Origin: Pachyseris speciosa
Taxonomy: Eukaryota > Cnidaria > Anthozoa > Scleractinia > Pachyseridae
NCBI GenBank assembly: GCA_016490735.1
Contig: JAEMWC010000363.1
Coordinates: 163,501-227,500, forward strand
Reading direction: 5' to 3'
DNA: 64,000 nt
Below are positions 59,394-64,000 of this stretch, piece by piece (position 1 is the first letter of the stretch; every line of letters begins with the position of its first letter). Both the position numbers and the translations under genes were made by a program. Below the pieces are notes generated by a model, which worked only from the letters and a program-made list of their open reading frames with translations, was not told where the DNA came from and did not search any database.

Positions 59394-61700
59394 ATGTACC
59401 CGTGAGCACGATGGATATGTGAGAATGAATATATGAAAATCATATATTTGAACTGTGGATTAAAGAATGAATATGTGAAGTTTTGAACACTACTTTAAGC
59501 ACTAGTGAAAATGAATCACTCACATATTCATTCTTTAATCCCCAGTTCAAATATACGGTTTTCTTATATTCATTCTCATTAATTTTTTTGTTCAACAGAC
59601 GTAATTTTCTTTTTTCTTCATATCGACTACTTTCTCTAGCCGCTCCTGACAATTAATTGAACAATCGAGAAGCAAAATTAAAGATTTGATGGACGACCCT
59701 CACAGTTATGAGGGCAGCTTAAGCAGTTGCAAAATAATTGTGGCTCATGCGGGTACCGGGCATGACTTCTGCAGTGCTATTCCTAACGGAGTTAGCAAGC
59801 CGACTTAGTGGCAGCTGGTTATTTTGTTGGTTTGTAATAAACCCATCAACAATGAATGATGGATGTGAGTGATCTAGGAAGTCATTCAGTTGTCGATCCG
59901 GCCTGGTTTTAAAAACCCCTTGTTGGTTTGATCCTGAGCTTGCTGGCTCCTTGGACATCTGCGGATGGTTCACAGGAGACTCGTTATACTATGATAAACC
60001 TTCACCACGTTCAAACGTAAATTAAAGAATGGACAAGGTCAGGTTTCTAATTTGATAGCTCAAAGATGATAACACTGATAACGTTTTCGTGAGCGTCCTA
60101 GTTTGACAGTTTACATTTTCATTCTACGAGTTACTAAACAACGTTTAAGGATTTTCAAGTCTTTAGTTAAAGCGAAGTCATGATGCGCTGTATGTCTGCG
60201 CGATGTGTCTGTTTGAATGTCTGTGTTACTGATTACATGAAAAATTCGCTTTATCTGACGAACGGCTAGCGCTTGAAACGTCAGGTTTTGAATCTCTTTA
60301 CGGTGGCCAGTTTACATTATCAACTCAGTTGAGAAAACCAAATTTTGGTGTACCACTCCCCCATTTCAGCACCACAGTTTCTTTGGAAACTCACTCCCTT
60401 TATTCATTTAGTGCATCGTTTAATGACTATGATGCTTTACTAATGCAAACTAGTCAACTTTTAATAACTCTCAAAGTGAAAACCTTATCTCACCTAACGG
60501 AACTTTGTTCACGTTTGACCCTACGTGGTTTGAGCGCGGTTTACGATAAGCTCTGGGCAACTCTATGCAAGCGTAGCCAAACTCTAGCTATTGACGTCTC
60601 ACAGCGCATGCTCGAGATTTCAAATCAAAATAGCCTCGCTGTTGAAAAATCTTTGCAGCATGCCTCTAAAGACTCGCTTACTCTGCCTTTCAATACACGC
60701 GAACTCTGAAGTTCAGATCTCAACCAACAACTGCGTTTTTCGCTGCCGTCAATCAAATTTCAAGCGGGTTCCAACTGCTACCGAGAGGTGATGATCGATG
60801 ATTTCTGAATTACATTGTCCAAAGCAATTACAAGCTTGGCGGCTTAGGATTTCCTTCACGTTTCGCGTGATAATCAATCGGATAGTTTCAGTTATATGAG
60901 GACCTATCCATCGAACTTCCCGACTCCGAAGAAACGAAGATAGTCGACGATGAAGATGATCGAGTTATAATTACTGAGGCAATTCGCCGAATCTTGTCTC
61001 ACGTGTCTTTCTGATGGCGAGTTGGGTGTGTTTGATCAATTTTATCTTTTCATTTGTTGTAGTGAGAAGTAGCATGGTACTTGAAAATAAAAGCAGGGAA
61101 AGTTTGTGGCTCTGAAATGACCCTTTTCGTTCTTCCTAAGCGATGGATGTACAAAACATTGAAGGACTGTCTTGAAGATTACATCAATAAGCGGAAATAA
61201 CAATTCCTGCTTGTCGAATCTGGCCATGAAGCGGCGGAAATTTGCTCGTCGTCTTCCTCTCATTCCTTTGAAATCAACTGCAACTATTATTAGAGAAAAA
61301 GAATACTGGAATTATGAGCCAAACCTCGTATCTAGCGCACATAAAACTTCAATGCTTTTCAATGCAAATGGTTTTTTCGTCCAGACTCGAAGAAAACCAC
61401 GCCGACTCGCTTTCGCGGTAATGTTATTTGTTCGGAAAGGTTGATTGATGGAAGCCAAAACGCTGTTTGCGGTTGGAGCAATATGCATAATTATGAAATT
61501 CGCAGTAGAGGTAGCAGAGGTAGAGCAGAAATCATTGTTGAGGCTATTGTTTCTTCAAGGAAGGATGTTTTTGGGGTTTCGCTCATGTTTGTTTTGTAAG
61601 TTTTTTTCGAAGCTACGGCCGCTAACGACAAAATTGTTGAAAAAGATAACGCTTTTCCGCTGTCTCGCAATGTTGGGTCACAGGCTCTGGTAAGAGAATT

Positions 61701-62966
61701 GCGAGAAACAACACTAAGAGGGAAGCAACCCCCCCCCCCCCCCCCCGAAAGTAGAAAATATCTGTTTGGTGTGCTGTCTCAAGTAATTTTGTCGCCGAGT
61801 CTAGTTCGCTTCACAAGAGTAACCCGCGCAGTGTAAGTTCAGTTTTCTCGCGCATCAAGTTGGCCAATCAGAAGTAATTTCATTGTTTCAACTGATAACC
61901 AATCAGAGCTGGAGGCTTGCATACAGTTGCTCAGAGTTGCTCAGAGTTCACGCCTGTTAGACATGCGCAAAAGGGAAGAGCTCTGGGGTTAAGAATGCGC
62001 CACCTCGGTGCCCACCAACTGCGCGCGCAACTAATGTTTTTTTTACCTTGAAACTCGACTCAGGACAACAATCGCAGGGCATGTCTTTCTTGTGGTTTAT
62101 AATTTTAGTCATTCATCGATTGAGTCTTGGTTTCGAAAGGCTTTTTTGATCTCGAGGGTCTTTCTAAGGATGTACGATTTTACTCCAAAGCTGCTGATTG
62201 TGACTATTTAGAAAATAAAGTTTTGCTGCAACATTGCAACTTTGCAACTTTGTAAAGCCGATTCAAATAAAGCGTATGCATGTTTATTATATTTTCTTTA
62301 AATTGCAAAATTCGTGACAGAATTAATGCGCCCTTGTATTTTGTTTGCAGAACATATGAACCAACTTTTGAATCAACAATAATAACTTTCAATCAATGAT
62401 AATGGTGCGTTCGATTGGACATTCTCGGCCTATTATAAGCTTCTCAGCGCAACAACAAAAACAAACAATTTTTTTACTTCACAGCTGCTTAGGGACCGAC
62501 CATTTAACTCTTGAGTGGGGGGGGGGGGGGGAAGGTGATTTCTGGTCAGCAACATGTTTTTTTTCTAACAACCTAGTGGGCAGGATATTTTTCCCTCCTC
62601 GGCTGTAATTTTTTTCTATTACATTTGTGCTGCATGCAATTTTTTTCTTCCGACAAGCGCTTGCAGGAAATGTTTTTCAAAACCACCCGCCCCTACCCTC
62701 AAGAGTTAAATGGTCGGCCCCTTAGCTTTTTAAGGAGGGTTAAAAGGGTTAATCGGGTGAACTAACACGACAGCTAATATTGCCGATAAGTGGCATAAAA
62801 TATGGATACATCAAGCTTGACTGTTTGTGGTGACAAATTCTTATCTCACAAGACATGAAGGGCTGTTAATAAACACACTTTTGCGGTTTCAGTTAACGTT
62901 TATATGCCTGCGTAGACTAAAAAAAGATCATTTTCTGCATGATCGCATTCCAAAGAACGCTTCAAA
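61701..62966. other. End of unit B and 5' flank of the next gene
   Basis: 61830-62740 matches 41400-41758 with additional B-only sequence (61980-62520). 62741-62857 matches 44565-44681. 62858-62966 is the immediate upstream region of the gene starting at 62967; no TATA box is obvious. Confidence 0.45.
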
Positions 62967-64000
62967 ATGGATTCCGTGAGACGAACACATCTGTGCCTTT
63001 ATATGATGGTGAGTATGAGCATATGGCTTTCAAGATCATGCACTAATGTACAGGGTGCATCGACAGGAAAATCGGCTTGCTCCTTTCCCAGTTTTCTGCA
63101 AGAATCATGCTCAGAACCGAGTAGACCTTGTCGACATTGGTCTCAAGGAAAACGCGTTGCACATGGTGGAAATAATGCTTTCTCCAAAATTACGAGCGAT
63201 GGCAATAGACAGAGAAGAGGAGAACGCGCATGGGTATTTCAAGGAGGGAAGGCAGAAATCTTTAATGCGGAGTCTGGGGACCACCGTCAGTTTTACTGTT
63301 TTCAGAAACTTGCACCGCATATTTTCATAGTTTCGTCCAAGAATACAACAAACAAAAGTGATTCAAACGTGAAATATTCCTGCCTTAGGTTTCGGAAGAG
63401 GGGACGGAATGTGATCGATTATGAACAGTCTTCGTGGAATGATAATCACACAAGCTTAGCCTGCAATGCGAACGATTTGGTAGCCAACGATAATCCTTTG
63501 ATACTGAACACGTTCGAAGAGTTTGCCGACTGCCCCATGGAACTGAATGGAGGGTTTCAAATTACGCAGCTGTACAACGGAGAAACGGATAAACAATGCC
63601 TTTACGGCAACACTACTGATTCGGCTGCAGTTTTCGAGTCTGACTGCTTGGGAAAAGAGGGTCTTGTGATTCGGGTACCTGCGGAGAAAGATTGCTCATT
63701 AAGGAAGCAGCAACTTGATACAGATACTGAAAGATATCACTTGGCTTTCTACTGCTACAGCGCAGCCTGGAGGTACAAGCACTTCACATATTTTATTGTC
63801 AAACGCCAAAGTATGAAGAGAAACCTATTCTCGGGTAGCATGCAGTCAGATTTTCTTTGCGCTAGATTTCATAAAGTGTTAATGGAGAGCGGTGAACAAT
63901 TTCACTTGCAGATTTACAATCAGGCGACTTGCTGGCGGAATGTGTCTGCGGACTCAATACTCCTCATTATGCGCCTGAGGCGGAGGATAAATTTTGACAA
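62967..64000 (+). CDS. Secreted Cys-rich protein resembling DUF7042-7045 family (5' part only)
   Basis: Exon 1 (62967-63008, ATG, 14 codons) ends at a good donor, atgatg/gtgagt. Exon 2 starts after tgtacag at 63054 and stays open to the window's end, 315 codons. The N-terminus has a short hydrophobic stretch (LCLYMM), a weak signal peptide, so another first exon is possible. The mature part begins ACSFPSFLQ and carries regularly spaced cysteines: a first domain to about residue 110, then a second with FADCPMELNGGF, KQCLYG, ESDCLGKEG and EKDC. This layout resembles the tandem DUF7044/7043/7042/7045 domains of invertebrate extracellular or membrane proteins, whose function is unknown. The rest of the gene lies beyond 64000. 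The other two frames close quickly. The gene lies just outside the duplication. Confidence 0.65.
   Translation, partial: MDSVRRTHLCLYMMVSMSIWLSRSCTNVQGASTGKSACSFPSFLQESCSEPSRPCRHWSQGKRVAHGGNNAFSKITSDGNRQRRGERAWVFQGGKAEIFNAESGDHRQFYCFQKLAPHIFIVSSKNTTNKSDSNVKYSCLRFRKRGRNVIDYEQSSWNDNHTSLACNANDLVANDNPLILNTFEEFADCPMELNGGFQITQLYNGETDKQCLYGNTTDSAAVFESDCLGKEGLVIRVPAEKDCSLRKQQLDTDTERYHLAFYCYSAAWRYKHFTYFIVKRQSMKRNLFSGSMQSDFLCARFHKVLMESGEQFHLQIYNQATCWRNVSADSILLIMRLRRRINFD

Larger units (their letters stand above)
56237..61700. other. Duplicated non-coding stretch of unit B
   Basis: Counterpart of 33604-39130. Small indels disrupt most open frames seen in A; for example one A is lost in an A-run near 56498, breaking the frame of 33743-34039. 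A B-only block is at 57580-58045. A C-run of about 17 lies near 61730. No gene is called. Confidence 0.45.
44682..62857. repeat. Tandem duplication, unit B
   Basis: Unit B begins with the same words as unit A (27375) at 44682 and breaks at about 44742 ('ctattttata'). It resumes at about 52777 (agtggagcaagg) and runs to 62857. The 8 kb in between is B-only and contains LINE and other repeats. Identity with A is high but uneven. Unit B keeps one intact Cys-rich gene and the empty sites of the two large A insertions. Confidence 0.8.

Overview
The window is animal nuclear DNA. It is AT-rich and gene-poor, with short exons bounded by GT/AG introns, and is full of non-LTR retrotransposons, tRNA-derived SINEs, foldback elements and MITEs. 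The L2 and jockey-group LINEs, the Mutator-type transposase and the invertebrate secreted-protein families suggest an anthozoan cnidarian, most likely a stony coral. That is an inference from repeat and protein style; no species-specific gene was recognised.

Layout. 1-10190 is repeat territory: a decayed SAP/SWIM/YqaJ-type gene (1621-2960), two long foldback elements with clear target duplications (3017-4829 and 5220-6425), and an L2-type LINE remnant (7541-9060, minus). 10192-15111 (minus) carries five exons of a mitochondrial EngB-family GTPase (GTPBP8-like), with a nested foldback/MITE pair in its second intron. 15112-24063 has no recognised gene; it holds a 2.06 kb terminal-inverted-repeat element with internal tandem arrays and a long near-perfect hairpin. 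24064-24813 is an intact single-exon DUF4476-type gene with a Pro/Gly/Tyr-rich tail.

27375-62857 is a direct tandem duplication of two units, A (27375-44681) and B (44682-62857). Each unit carries one intact four-exon gene for a 251-residue secreted Cys-rich protein (A 31159-33427, B 53784-56066, both minus). Since the duplication, unit A has received a 2.7 kb nested composite element and a 2.8 kb transposon with an intact 597-residue transposase. Unit B has received about 8 kb that includes a nearly full-length jockey-group LINE. The sister unit shows the unoccupied site in each case.

The main discovery candidate is the Cys-rich gene pair. Hand alignment of the last exon gives 24 substitutions, 23 of them amino-acid-changing, with no cysteine lost. 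The first three exons together give 12 changing to 9 silent. One stretch of intron 3 is almost invariant between the copies. This looks like a fast-diverging secreted effector or recognition protein.

The window ends inside a plus-strand gene (62967 onward) for a secreted Cys-rich protein resembling the invertebrate DUF7042-7045 family.
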